Below, piece by piece: positions 1 to 7,800 of a stretch of DNA of 10,017 bases (position 1 is the stretch's first letter; the number at the start of each line of letters is the position of its first letter). The notes below the pieces were generated by a model, which was given only the letters and a program-made list of their open reading frames with translations, was not told where the DNA came from and did no database searches. A program made the position numbers and the translations under genes. Source of the DNA: Planctomycetes bacterium UBA1662 (lineage in GTDB: Bacteria > Planctomycetota > UBA8108); NCBI GenBank assembly GCA_002320775.1, contig DCKY01000222.1:1-10017 (forward strand). The letters run 5' to 3'.

Positions 1-789
1 AAGCTCAAGCTGAGCGGAGCAATGCTCCCTCGCGGCGTCCAGCATATGTCCCACCAGTCCAATCTGCATGGAGATGATGTCCTGCTCGTCCCGGATAAAG
101 CCCATCTCAAAATCAAGCGAGGTGTATTCGTTAACATGACGAGAGGTCTCATGTTTCTCGGCGCGGTAGACCGGCCCGATCTCGAAGACCCGCTCGAGCC
201 CGCTGCCCACCATGATCTGCTTGTAGAATTGCGGGGACTGAGCCAGGAAAGCCGGCTGGCCAAAATAATCGATCTCGAAAACATTGGCGCCGCCCTCGGT
301 GCCGGTACCGACAAGTTTTGAGCTCTTGATCTCGGTAAAGTCCTGGGACCGGAGATAGGAGCCGAAGGCCTCCACCAGGACGGCCTGGACCTCGAAGATG
401 GCGCGAATCTCCAGCGCCCGCAGAGAGATCGGCCGGTTGTCGAGGATCTTGTCGAGATGCGTCTTCGCAAGAACCCTCGGCCTGTTGATCTCCAATGGCG
501 GCTCCTCGGCAGCCGAGAGAACCTTGACGGATGAGAGATGGACCTCGACTCCCCCCGGTGCCCGCGGCTCCTCGATCACCGTACCGGTTAACTCGACGAC
601 ATGTTCCTTGCCGAGGTCGGCCAGGTCGACCCCCGAGGATGGCTGAGCTACGGCCTGGATTAATCCGCCCCGATCACGCAAGACAAGGAATTGTACATCC
701 TTGTGGTTGCGAAGGTTATGCACCCAGCCAGCGAGACGGATTTCCTCCCCCTGATGGGCTGTAGCCTGAGACGAAAGAAGTCGGTCCAT
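1..789 (-). CDS. aspS: Aspartyl-tRNA synthetase, archaeal/non-discriminating type (N-terminal 263 residues, partial)
   Basis: Class IIb aminoacyl-tRNA synthetase that charges tRNA(Asp), and probably tRNA(Asn), with aspartate in the cytoplasm. The gene runs off the left edge; family members are about 430-440 residues, so the C-terminal part including motif 3 is missing. Visible: an N-terminal OB-fold anticodon-binding domain (about residues 14-100, beginning IRLAGWVHNLRNHKD), then the start of the catalytic domain with LDNRPISLR, TEGGANVF, FLAQSPQFYKQIM, and the motif 2 region FEIGPVYRAEKHETSRH. The lack of a bacterial-type insertion domain and the overall alignment match archaeal-type AspRS rather than the roughly 590-residue bacterial enzyme. 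The two residues reported to set discrimination in this family are His24 and Pro78, the non-discriminating state. The ATG at 789 is preceded by AGGA 10 bases upstream. LysRS and AsnRS share the fold, but TEGG with the FLAQSPQ and FRAE-type motifs favours AspRS. Confidence 0.93.
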   Translation of the reverse strand, partial: MDRLLSSQATAHQGEEIRLAGWVHNLRNHKDVQFLVLRDRGGLIQAVAQPSSGVDLADLGKEHVVELTGTVIEEPRAPGGVEVHLSSVKVLSAAEEPPLEINRPRVLAKTHLDKILDNRPISLRALEIRAIFEVQAVLVEAFGSYLRSQDFTEIKSSKLVGTGTEGGANVFEIDYFGQPAFLAQSPQFYKQIMVGSGLERVFEIGPVYRAEKHETSRHVNEYTSLDFEMGFIRDEQDIISMQIGLVGHMLDAAREHCSAQLEL

Positions 790-799
790 GTTGACGCTG

Positions 800-831
800 T
801 CCTGCGAAAGTGATGCAAAACGACGATTGTA
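800..831 (-). promoter_or_regulatory. Candidate -10 box and ribosome binding site of aspS
   Basis: On the minus strand TACAAT (826-831) matches the sigma70 -10 consensus at five of six positions and would start a transcript about 30 bases before the aspS ATG. AGGA (800-803) lies 10 bases before the ATG. No convincing -35 hexamer is present at 16-18 bases, so the promoter is tentative. Confidence 0.35.
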
Positions 832-873
832 TCACGCAGAGGGGCGACACCGGAAGAGGGCTCAGAGAATCCC

Positions 874-2094
874 TTAGCGCTTCAGATGGAGAAGCGGCGG
901 GCTGGAGAAACCAGCATAAACTCTTTCCACGCGAGACTTTACAGTGCTGCCATGATGGATATAAAGCCGGTATTTAAAACGGATGGATTGCCCCTTCTGT
1001 AGCCGATAATCACCCTTTCCGGCTGCTTCTTTGCCGTAAAAATGCCGGTGGCCAAACGGGTTAGCGGCAAAAAGCCCGTAATCCCTGATGTGCCAATGGG
1101 TCGGATGACGAAAGCTCTCGGGATGGTCCATGATCGTCACTCCGACCACCTTGCCATCGACCGGTCCGTAATAATCAATCCATTCCGCCGGCTTGCCCCA
1201 GCACTCCGCCGCGCCGAGGCCTCCCCGGGAATTCTTGATGGTGCCGCCGCTGGTTTGTTTCATCGTGCCGGCCACACGGATGCCGAAGGAGCCCTCCTTG
1301 GTCGAGCCGAAAAAAACCTCCCCCTCCGTAGCCACCAGGCTGATGTCAAAGTCCATCAGGACCTGTCCTGATTCAAGCGGGATGATCCGCACAGCCCTGC
1401 GCTCTTCGAGAATCTTTTCTCCCTTTACGGTCTCCCAGCTGTTTGTCGAGACCAGCCGGCCGTAGACGAATCCGGACTCCTTGCTCTTGAAGCCGCGATG
1501 AACGATCCGTCCCGTTGTCTTGCCCTCAGCCCAGAAGTCCACACCATTCACCTCCCCATGGGTAAACCACAGGGATCGATGATGCGGATGGTCCGCGCGC
1601 TCGCCCTTGACCCCCTGCTTGAGAGGATAATGCCGTGTCAGATTCCCACCGGCCGGATTCCCCAGCGGATAGAAGTAGGGCTTGAAGAGACCCTTGCCGC
1701 CATGAACATAGCGGCTGAAGACCTTCCCGTCGATATCGATACGGCTCGAGCCCGTCCCTTGTGTGAGCACCTTTACACGATCCTTCCCCGCGGGAGGTTT
1801 CCCCAGAAGCTCGATGACCCACTCACCCTTCTTCCCGGCCTGGAGCCCTGGCGAAACCCAGTGGACGATGACTCCGCCCTTGATCCGTTCGAGCTGAGCC
1901 GGAAGCTCCTTGCCATCGGAGACCCGCCGGACCTTGACCCCGGGCAGGTCGGGCACGCCCTGCAGCCGGAAGCTCAAGGGTGTCCAGGCCAGGTCTCGGG
2001 CTGGCGGGTCTGACACGACCACCAGCCGGGTTCCGGCACGGAGGCCGGGAGGGAAGGTGAGAGCCGCCAACAGCAGGATGGGAAACAAGCGCAT
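874..2094 (-). CDS. Secreted DUF6807 (PmoA-like) family protein
   Basis: A 406-residue exported protein of the DUF6807 family, often mis-annotated as 'methane oxygenase PmoA'. It has no resemblance to the membrane subunit of particulate methane monooxygenase, and its biochemical role is unknown to me. The N-terminus has a signal peptide (MRLFPILLLAALTFPPGLRA, cleavage probably near residue 20). A beta-rich N-terminal part (about 22-120) is followed by the family core with HPHHRSLWFTHG (169-180), VDFWAEG (185-191), and HPTHWHIRDYGLFAANPFG (330-348). The clustered His residues suggest metal or ligand binding, which is inference. The start at 2094 is preferred over in-frame starts at 2172, 2124 and 2100 because GGAG (2102-2105) sits exactly 7 bases upstream and translation from there places the hydrophobic signal at the very N-terminus. 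Relatives are abundant in Planctomycetota and Bacteroidota, often near carbohydrate genes; no such neighbours are seen here. Confidence 0.88.
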   Translation of the reverse strand: MRLFPILLLAALTFPPGLRAGTRLVVVSDPPARDLAWTPLSFRLQGVPDLPGVKVRRVSDGKELPAQLERIKGGVIVHWVSPGLQAGKKGEWVIELLGKPPAGKDRVKVLTQGTGSSRIDIDGKVFSRYVHGGKGLFKPYFYPLGNPAGGNLTRHYPLKQGVKGERADHPHHRSLWFTHGEVNGVDFWAEGKTTGRIVHRGFKSKESGFVYGRLVSTNSWETVKGEKILEERRAVRIIPLESGQVLMDFDISLVATEGEVFFGSTKEGSFGIRVAGTMKQTSGGTIKNSRGGLGAAECWGKPAEWIDYYGPVDGKVVGVTIMDHPESFRHPTHWHIRDYGLFAANPFGHRHFYGKEAAGKGDYRLQKGQSIRFKYRLYIHHGSTVKSRVERVYAGFSSPPLLHLKR

Positions 2095-2101
2095 TGTCAT
2101 A

Positions 2102-2105
2102 CTCC
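2102..2105 (-). promoter_or_regulatory. Ribosome binding site deciding the DUF6807 start
   Basis: GGAG on the minus strand, 7 bases upstream of the ATG at 2094. It is only one base upstream of the ATG at 2100, and it lies inside the frame opened by the starts at 2124 and 2172. It therefore supports the 406-residue reading with an N-terminal signal peptide. Confidence 0.65.
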
Positions 2106-2198
2106 GGATGTCGTGGGAGACCATGAGGTGCTCAGCCCTCACTCTCGGGCCGGGCTGTCCCGGGCTCGGCAAGGACCATCAAACCAGAAGAGCCTGGT

Positions 2199-2227
2199 AT
2201 GGTAGGGCATTGCGGTCCGCAGAACAA
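2199..2227 (-). promoter_or_regulatory. Candidate promoter of the DUF6807 gene with embedded palindrome
   Basis: On the minus strand TTGTTC (2222-2227) and TACCAT (2199-2204) are 17 bases apart, giving a weak sigma70-like promoter (three and four of six consensus matches) and a leader of roughly 100 bases. The spacer contains the 11-base palindrome TGCGG-T-CCGCA (2211-2221) directly against the -35 box, a position where a repressor operator could lie. The rest of the 208-base gap between purF and this gene holds GC-rich short inverted repeats but no hairpin followed by a T-run, so I see no clear intrinsic terminator for purF. Confidence 0.3.
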
Positions 2228-2302
2228 GATGCTCGCACGGAGCGTCTGCCCCTGGCGACACCCCGGGAAACCCTGCGCCCGGTCAGAGTGATGCCGGCGG
2301 GA

Positions 2303-3970
2303 TCAGCTGCCCTTCTCAGGGCCGGAAGCTCCCAGCGGCACCTCCTGTGCGGCTCCCCCCGGACCCTCCCCCGCCTCGCCTTCTTCACCAAGACCAAGGC
2401 GCTCGTAGGTGCGGCCCTCAGCCGGACAATCCCGTGAGAGCAGCGCCTCCTTGTAGAGTTTCTGCCCCCAGTCAGTTGGATATTCACCGGTCAGGCAGCC
2501 CTCGCACAGCTCGCACTCGGAGAGACCGAGCGCGGCGTTCAGCTCCTCAACCGTCAGGTAGCGCAGCGAGTCGGCGCCCAGGTCCGCGGCCAGCGCCGCA
2601 AGGCCATCGGCAGCCAGCTCCCCCTTGACCGGTTCGTCGAAAAACTGCGGGGCGATCAACTCGCTGACCGTCGACATGTCGATCCCATAGCTGCAGGGCG
2701 CCATGATCGGAGGACAAGCCACGCGCACATGAACTTCGCTGGCGCCGCCGTATTGCTTGAGCATCTTCACGATAACTCGCAGTGTCGTCGAGCGAACGAT
2801 GCTGTCCTCGACCAGGAAGACCTTCTTGCCGCGCACCACCTCCGGCAACACGGTGTACTTTCTCTCGACCCTCGCTTTGCGATTCTTGCCCTCGATAAAG
2901 GTTCGCCCCACATAGCGATTCCGTATCAGGCCTTCCTTCGTGGGAATACCGAGACGGTGCGCCATGGCATCGCAGGCCGCCTTGGCCGTGTCAGGCACCG
3001 GAACCGCGATGCAATCCTCCGAGTCAACCTCCAGCGGCTCCACATCGGCTAGCGCCTCGCCGAGCCGATTGCGGGCGAGATAGACCGACTTACCGTTGAG
3101 CTCCGATGCGACATTGGCAAAATACACCCACTCGAAGAAACAATGCGCCTTGCGCGGCGAGGCGGCGAACTGCTTGATCTCGTACCCATCGGGCCTGACA
3201 TGAATCAGGTGGCCGGGCTCCAGATCGCGAAGATCCTCGAAGCCCTTATTGGCAAGCGCGAGACTCTCGGAGGCGGCGCCAAACAGATTTCCGCGAAAGC
3301 CGTAGACCAGGGGGCGAACGCCAAGGGGGTCGCGTGCCAGGATCAGGTCTCCATCCGCGTTGAGGAAGGCGAGGCTGTAGGCCCCATCAACCGTATCAGC
3401 GATATGCCTGAAGACCTCGACGAAATCCGGTTTCTTATCTCCCTTGTTGGCATAGGACAAGTGGTGCATGAACAGCTCGGTGTCGGTGTCATGCGCAAGA
3501 TGGTAATCGCCCTTATCCTGCTTGAGGAGCTGGTTGCGCACCTCGGCGTAGTTGGCGATGTTGCCGTTGAAACAGAAAGCGAACCACTTCCACTTGCGGC
3601 CATGGTGACGCTCGAAAGGTTGGGCGTATTCCCGGCCCTCCTTGCCGCAGGTCGCGTAGCGGGTATGGCCGATCGCGGCGCGGCCGCTGTATTCATCGAC
3701 GATGGCCCGGAACTTCCCCGGGTCGGGATGGGTCAGGTGAAACACATCCGTCACGCTGCCGACCTGCTTGTAGGTATCGATCAGCTGCGCGGCGTTTTCA
3801 TCGTAGCGCGTGAGACCCGCTGCGAGCTGGCCCCTGTTCTGCAGGTCGATCAGCATATCCGGAACCAGCTTGGTTACGGAGCCCTCGTACGGTTCTCCTC
3901 CGGAGTCCGGCGACTCATCCAGCCGGTATACTGCGGCAATGCCGCATTCATCATGGACCGAATCTAGCAC
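2303..3970 (-). CDS. purF: Amidophosphoribosyltransferase, [4Fe-4S] type
   Basis: Catalyses the first committed step of de novo purine synthesis in the cytoplasm: PRPP plus glutamine gives 5-phosphoribosylamine. The N-terminal class II glutaminase domain begins at Cys9 (DECGIAAV) after an 8-residue propeptide to be removed in maturation. It continues with NRGQ (45-48), GHTRYAT (101-107), FNGN (134-137) and HDTDTE (160-165). The C-terminal phosphoribosyltransferase domain has the PRPP loop VFLVEDSIVRSTT (384-396). Cys277, Cys426, Cys489 and Cys492 align with the four iron-sulfur ligands of the Bacillus subtilis enzyme; Cys486 is an extra cysteine just before them. At 555 residues it is longer than the usual 470-510: residues 56-96 and 115-180 look expanded, and the last 30 or so are a Gly/Glu-rich tail. 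The start is GTG, supported by GAGGA 9 bases upstream and by the need for a short propeptide before Cys9. No other purine gene is adjacent. Confidence 0.97.
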   Translation of the reverse strand: MLDSVHDECGIAAVYRLDESPDSGGEPYEGSVTKLVPDMLIDLQNRGQLAAGLTRYDENAAQLIDTYKQVGSVTDVFHLTHPDPGKFRAIVDEYSGRAAIGHTRYATCGKEGREYAQPFERHHGRKWKWFAFCFNGNIANYAEVRNQLLKQDKGDYHLAHDTDTELFMHHLSYANKGDKKPDFVEVFRHIADTVDGAYSLAFLNADGDLILARDPLGVRPLVYGFRGNLFGAASESLALANKGFEDLRDLEPGHLIHVRPDGYEIKQFAASPRKAHCFFEWVYFANVASELNGKSVYLARNRLGEALADVEPLEVDSEDCIAVPVPDTAKAACDAMAHRLGIPTKEGLIRNRYVGRTFIEGKNRKARVERKYTVLPEVVRGKKVFLVEDSIVRSTTLRVIVKMLKQYGGASEVHVRVACPPIMAPCSYGIDMSTVSELIAPQFFDEPVKGELAADGLAALAADLGADSLRYLTVEELNAALGLSECELCEGCLTGEYPTDWGQKLYKEALLSRDCPAEGRTYERLGLGEEGEAGEGPGGAAQEVPLGASGPEKGS

Positions 3971-4001
3971 CTAAGACAGTCCTCGCACACTAAAGACAGT
4001 C
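3971..4001 (-). repeat. Tandem 9-base direct repeat in the purF leader
   Basis: GACTGTCTT (minus strand) occurs at 3993-4001 and again at 3973-3981, exactly 20 bases apart or about two helical turns. The downstream copy overlaps the purF ribosome binding site (GAGGA, 3980-3984) and reaches to within two bases of the GTG. Both copies lie downstream of the predicted transcription start, so they could be a protein-binding site on DNA or RNA, or simply chance. The repeat is visible; any regulatory role is inference. Confidence 0.35.
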
Positions 4002-4035
4002 TGCAAAATTCCTCGAACATCTAGCGCAGAACCGA

Positions 4036-4064
4036 AAGATAACCGCCTTAACAGGGCGAGTCAA
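4036..4064 (-). promoter_or_regulatory. Sigma70-like promoter of purF
   Basis: On the minus strand TTGACT (4059-4064) and TATCTT (4036-4041) are separated by exactly 17 bases, a good match to the housekeeping consensus (five and four of six positions). Transcription would start near 4029, leaving a leader of about 58 bases that contains the direct repeat. The spacer holds the short inverted repeat CGCC...GGCG. The promoter lies in the 112-base gap between the amidase stop and purF, indicating that purF has its own promoter. Confidence 0.6.
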
Positions 4065-4082
4065 GCTCGGCACTCTCAAGAG

Positions 4083-4742
4083 TTATTTCTTATTCCGGCG
4101 CTTCTGTAGCCACTCGCTGACGTGGCGGCCCGGGCAGGCTGTCGGCCCAAGCCCCTCCCTTGTCCGGACAGCGTTGTGTGTATAGACCTCAGCAGGAAAA
4201 ATGTCGAAGAGCTGGCGGAGCTTGTCGAGCAGAATTCCAAGGCGGGCCAGCTGCTGCGGCGGAGGTTCCTGGAGATCAAAGTTTCCCAGCAGGAGCAACC
4301 CTATGTTGCCGGTGTTGAGCTGCCGGGAGCCGGCGTGCGCGCCTATCCGGTCGAGATGACGGCCCTCCCAGACTCGGCCGGCTGGATCGACAATGTAGTG
4401 GTAGCCAATGTCATCCCATCCCTTGACAGACATGTGCGTCTCCTGGATCCCCTTGATCGCCAGGGAGGCTGCCAGCTCGTCGAGCGCGGAAAAAACTCCG
4501 CCGCCGGAATGATGAACGGTGATCATCCGGGGAGTGCCGAGGCTCCCGGTACCCTCAACCGCGGGCGCCGCCCCCCACTCCTTTCTCGCACGGGCGCCCA
4601 CCTGCGCCGCGATGCCTTCACGCCAGAGCGCCACAGGGTCAGGCTCCTGCCGCAGGACCGCGGCCATAGCGGCCAGGGCCAGGATGGCGGCGGCGACCCA
4701 ACCGAGACGAAGACGAATCTTTTTTTTCCGTCCACCTTTCAT
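4083..4742 (-). CDS. Membrane-anchored N-acetylmuramoyl-L-alanine amidase (Amidase_2/PGRP family)
   Basis: A 219-residue protein predicted to cleave the amide bond between N-acetylmuramic acid and L-alanine of peptidoglycan outside the cytoplasmic membrane. The basic start MKGGRKKKIRLRLGW leads into a hydrophobic segment (about 15-30) with no clear signal-peptidase site, so it is probably an N-terminal anchor. The amidase domain (about 70-212) shows ITVHHSGGG (74-82), WDDIGYHYIVD (109-119), GAHAGSRQLNTGNIGLLLLG (134-153), YTHN (187-190) and TACPG (201-205). Likely zinc ligands are His77, His189 and Cys203; the His-to-Cys spacing is 14 residues, longer than the 8 usual in T7 lysozyme-like enzymes. 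I placed the start at 4742 because it gives a normal N-terminus. An upstream in-frame TTG at 4799 would add 19 residues, and neither has an ideal ribosome binding site. A -10-like TAAAAT (4751-4756) only 8 bases before 4742 would fit a nearly leaderless transcript. Confidence 0.88.
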   Translation of the reverse strand: MKGGRKKKIRLRLGWVAAAILALAAMAAVLRQEPDPVALWREGIAAQVGARARKEWGAAPAVEGTGSLGTPRMITVHHSGGGVFSALDELAASLAIKGIQETHMSVKGWDDIGYHYIVDPAGRVWEGRHLDRIGAHAGSRQLNTGNIGLLLLGNFDLQEPPPQQLARLGILLDKLRQLFDIFPAEVYTHNAVRTREGLGPTACPGRHVSEWLQKRRNKK

Positions 4743-4885
4743 GGCTGAAAATTTTAACCGCCCGCGAGACTGGAAGAAAGGCGGCCCCTGGCCCTTCAAA
4801 GTCCCTGCAAAGTGATTCGCCTCATATTGCTTGTGCTGACGCCCCTGAGGCGGGAAGATGTACCTTTGTGGGTCAGGCTTCAGTC

Positions 4886-4889
4886 AGGA
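4886..4889 (+). promoter_or_regulatory. Ribosome binding site of the mosaic CotH protein
   Basis: AGGA lies 10 bases upstream of the ATG at 4900. It supports that start over the in-frame ATG at 4858, which would bury the signal peptide behind 14 polar residues. The divergent gap to the amidase gene (4743-4899) also contains the small inverted repeat CGCC-CCTGA-GGCG (4840-4852), but I see no convincing -35/-10 pair for the plus strand. Confidence 0.5.
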
Positions 4890-4899
4890 CAGACAACCA

Positions 4900-7800
4900 A
4901 TGAACGTCAGAACTCGGATACTCGCAGGTATCTCTTTATGCGCGGCCTTCGCCCTGGCTCCGGCGTCGGCAGACGCGCAGAAGGTCATCATCAACGAGAT
5001 CCACTACCACCCGGCCGATGGAGCCTCCTCAGGGGAATTCGTCGAGCTCTATAATTACGGCGAACGCGCGGTCGACATTGGAGGGTGGCTGCTTGGAGGG
5101 GCGGTAACCTATGTTTTTCCGCCGGAAACGACGATCGCCGCGGACGACTACCTGGTGATCGCCCGGGATGCCGACCTGCTTGCGGACCGCTATGGCCTCG
5201 AAAGAGCCGCTCTTGAGGGAAACTTTTCCGGCAATCTCGACAATGCTGGAGAGCTGCTCCAGCTCTGGACACCCGGCGGCTACATGGTCTCCTTCGCCGA
5301 CTACGGAGAATCGGACTCCTGGCCGGAGACGCCCGATGGCCTGGGACCCTCGCTTGAGCGTCGCTCCCCGGATCACGAAGAAACCGACCCCCGGGCCTGG
5401 GCGGCATCGAATGTCGTCGGGGGAACGCCCGGAGAACCCAACTCGGTAAAGATCACCTCGGTCGAAGCTCCCCGGGAAAACCGGGTAGCGCTCGTCGATC
5501 GCGGGGCGGAATTCAGCTTCTTCAAAGGGACCGAGGCCCCGCCCGAAAATTGGAACGGGCTCGACTTCGACGACGGGGAGTGGGACTCCGGACCCGCGGG
5601 CTTCGGCTATGGAGACGGGGACGATGCGACGGTGCTCGACGACATGCAGGAAAACTACCAGAGCGTCTTCATACGGCACCGCTTCGAGCTGGCAGACCCG
5701 GCCCTGGCACAACAGATGATCCTCTCGGTTGATTACGACGATGGCTTCGTCGCCTACCTCAACGGTGAAGAGATCGCGCGGGCAAATATGGATGCCACCG
5801 AGTTCAACAGCCCCACGATCGTCAACCACGAGGCCGGAGTGGTGGAAGAGTTTCCGGTTGAGAACATTGGCCTGCTGCGTGAAGGCGACAACGTCCTCGC
5901 CGTGCAGGGAAACAATACCGGGCTGGGAAGCTCCGACTTCAGCCTCTCCCCTTTTCTCGACATCATTGAGCGGGAAGAAGAGGAGGAGGAAGAAGATGAG
6001 CCCAATCCGGAGCCGGCGCCCAGGGACCTGGTCGTCAATGAACTTTATATGGGAGGAGTCGGCAGCGGGTGGGTTGAGCTCTACAACCCGACAGCCGAAA
6101 CGGTCGACCTCGGCGGAAGAAGAATTCGCCTCTTCCCGCTTGAGGCCGGCAGCTTCACCTTCCCCGAGGGCCTGGCCCTGCCCTCCGGTGAAAGGCTCGT
6201 GCGCTTTGAGTCGCAGCTGGGCTTTGAGCTGGACGGAGCCCAGGCCATTCTTATCGATGATGGAAACGGACGCTTCATCGACAGCCTCAATCCCCGCACA
6301 ACTCCCGCGGGCTTCTCCAGTGGGCGCTTCCCGGATGGGGCCGACAACAGGGTCGTCTTCGCCGAGAACACGCCCAGCATGGCAAACCGCTACGAGCCGC
6401 GCGACGACATCGTCATCAATGAGATCATGTATCATCCCGCCGACAATACCGGCGGCGAGTATATCGAGCTGCTGAACCGCTCCGGCGAGCCGGTCGACCT
6501 GGGGGGCTGGGCCTTCACCCGGGGAATCGACTACGAGTTTCCAGCCGGTACGACGGTAGGCGCGGGCGAGTACCTGGTGCTGGCCCGGGACCCTGCCGCG
6601 CTGGAGAAGCACCATGGCCTCGAGGGGGCGCTGGGGCCGTGGGATGGAGCGCTCAGCAATACCGCAGAGACTCTCCTGCTGAGAGACGCCAACGGAAACA
6701 CCGCCGACCGGGTGCGCTTCGCCGACGAGGGAAGCTACCCCGAGTCACCTGATGGGGAGGGCCCCTCCCTTGAGCTCATCCACCCCGGATTGGAAAACCG
6801 CTACGGGCCCGCCTGGCGGGCGAGCGAAGAGCAGGGGTCGCCCGGGCGCTTTAACACGTCCTCCCTGCCCGACCCCGCGCCTGTCATTGTCGGCGTACGT
6901 CACCACCCGATCATCCCGACAGACCAGCAAAGCGTACGGGTCCTGGCCATCGTCTCCGACGACCGGCCACTCCAGGCCGTCACGCTCGCCTGGGAGGTCG
7001 ATGGCACGGAGGACTCACGACGGTCCGCGGCCATGGTCGATGATGGCGAAGGAGACGATGGAGTGGAAGGCAACGGTGTCTACGGAGCCGACATTCCGCC
7101 GAGCGCGGATCGCGAGGTCATCGCGTTCTGGATCGACGCGGAGGGCGCAGGCGAACAAGCCGTCCGCGCACCGACGGACGCCCCGGAACGGCCGTTCCTC
7201 TACCAGGTCGAGAACTCTCCGGCCGATGAGCTTCGCCCTCTCTATCGGGTGGTCATGCGGGGAGACGCCCTGCGGAGCCTGCGAAACCGCGGCAGGGGAA
7301 ATAACGAACTCCTGAACATCACGCTGGTCGCGGATGGCCGCGCCTGGCACAACCGCGGCATCCGCCTGCGGGGATCGTCGGCGCGCAACTGCAACCCGCT
7401 GAGTTACCGGATCCAGTTCGATCACGATTCGGATTTCCATGGGGTCAAGAGGATCAACATGAACGGCTGCAACGCGGACCAGCAGTGGCTCGGGCTGGAC
7501 TTTCTGCGGCGCACGGGAACCGCCACTCCGCTGGCATGGTTTCGGAGACTCTCATTCAACAGAGAGCTCGACCCGGGCTGGCATCTTCGCGTCGAGGTCA
7601 TTCGCCAGACGTTCCTCGAACGGGTTTTTCCCAACGACAGCGATGGCAACCTCTACCGCGGAATCGGCCAGGCGAACCTCGATTACCGAGGAGAAGACGC
7701 CGGCCGCTACCGCGGAGACTACCGCAAGGACACCAACCGGGATGAGGACGATTACAGCGACGTCTTCGATCTCTGCCGCGATTTCGATCGCGGAGAGACC

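Noticed and set aside
874..2094. Methane monooxygenase subunit (PmoA) annotation
   Set aside because: The protein is soluble and secreted with no transmembrane helices beyond the signal peptide; true PmoA is a multi-pass membrane protein. The name is a historical mislabel of DUF6807.
2173..2302. Intrinsic terminator for purF
   Set aside because: Short GC-rich inverted repeats such as CCGGG...CCCGG are present, but none is followed by a T-run on the minus strand.
1498..2437. Plus-strand frames of 171 and 175 codons opposite the DUF6807 gene
   Set aside because: They overlap each other and the DUF6807 frame, which has a signal peptide, a ribosome binding site and family motifs. They look like shadows.
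3143..3967. 274-codon plus-strand frame opposite purF
   Set aside because: The opposite strand encodes a full PurF with all catalytic residues; the plus-strand translation resembles nothing I recognise.
4840..4852. CGCC-CCTGA-GGCG hairpin in the divergent gap, resembling CGCC...GGCG in the purF promoter spacer
   Set aside because: Four-base arms are expected by chance at this GC content and the loops differ, so a shared operator is not supported.
5029..6615. 528-codon open frame on the minus strand inside the mosaic gene
   Set aside because: It lies antisense to a frame with clear domain motifs. High GC makes long antisense frames common, and its translation shows no recognisable domain.
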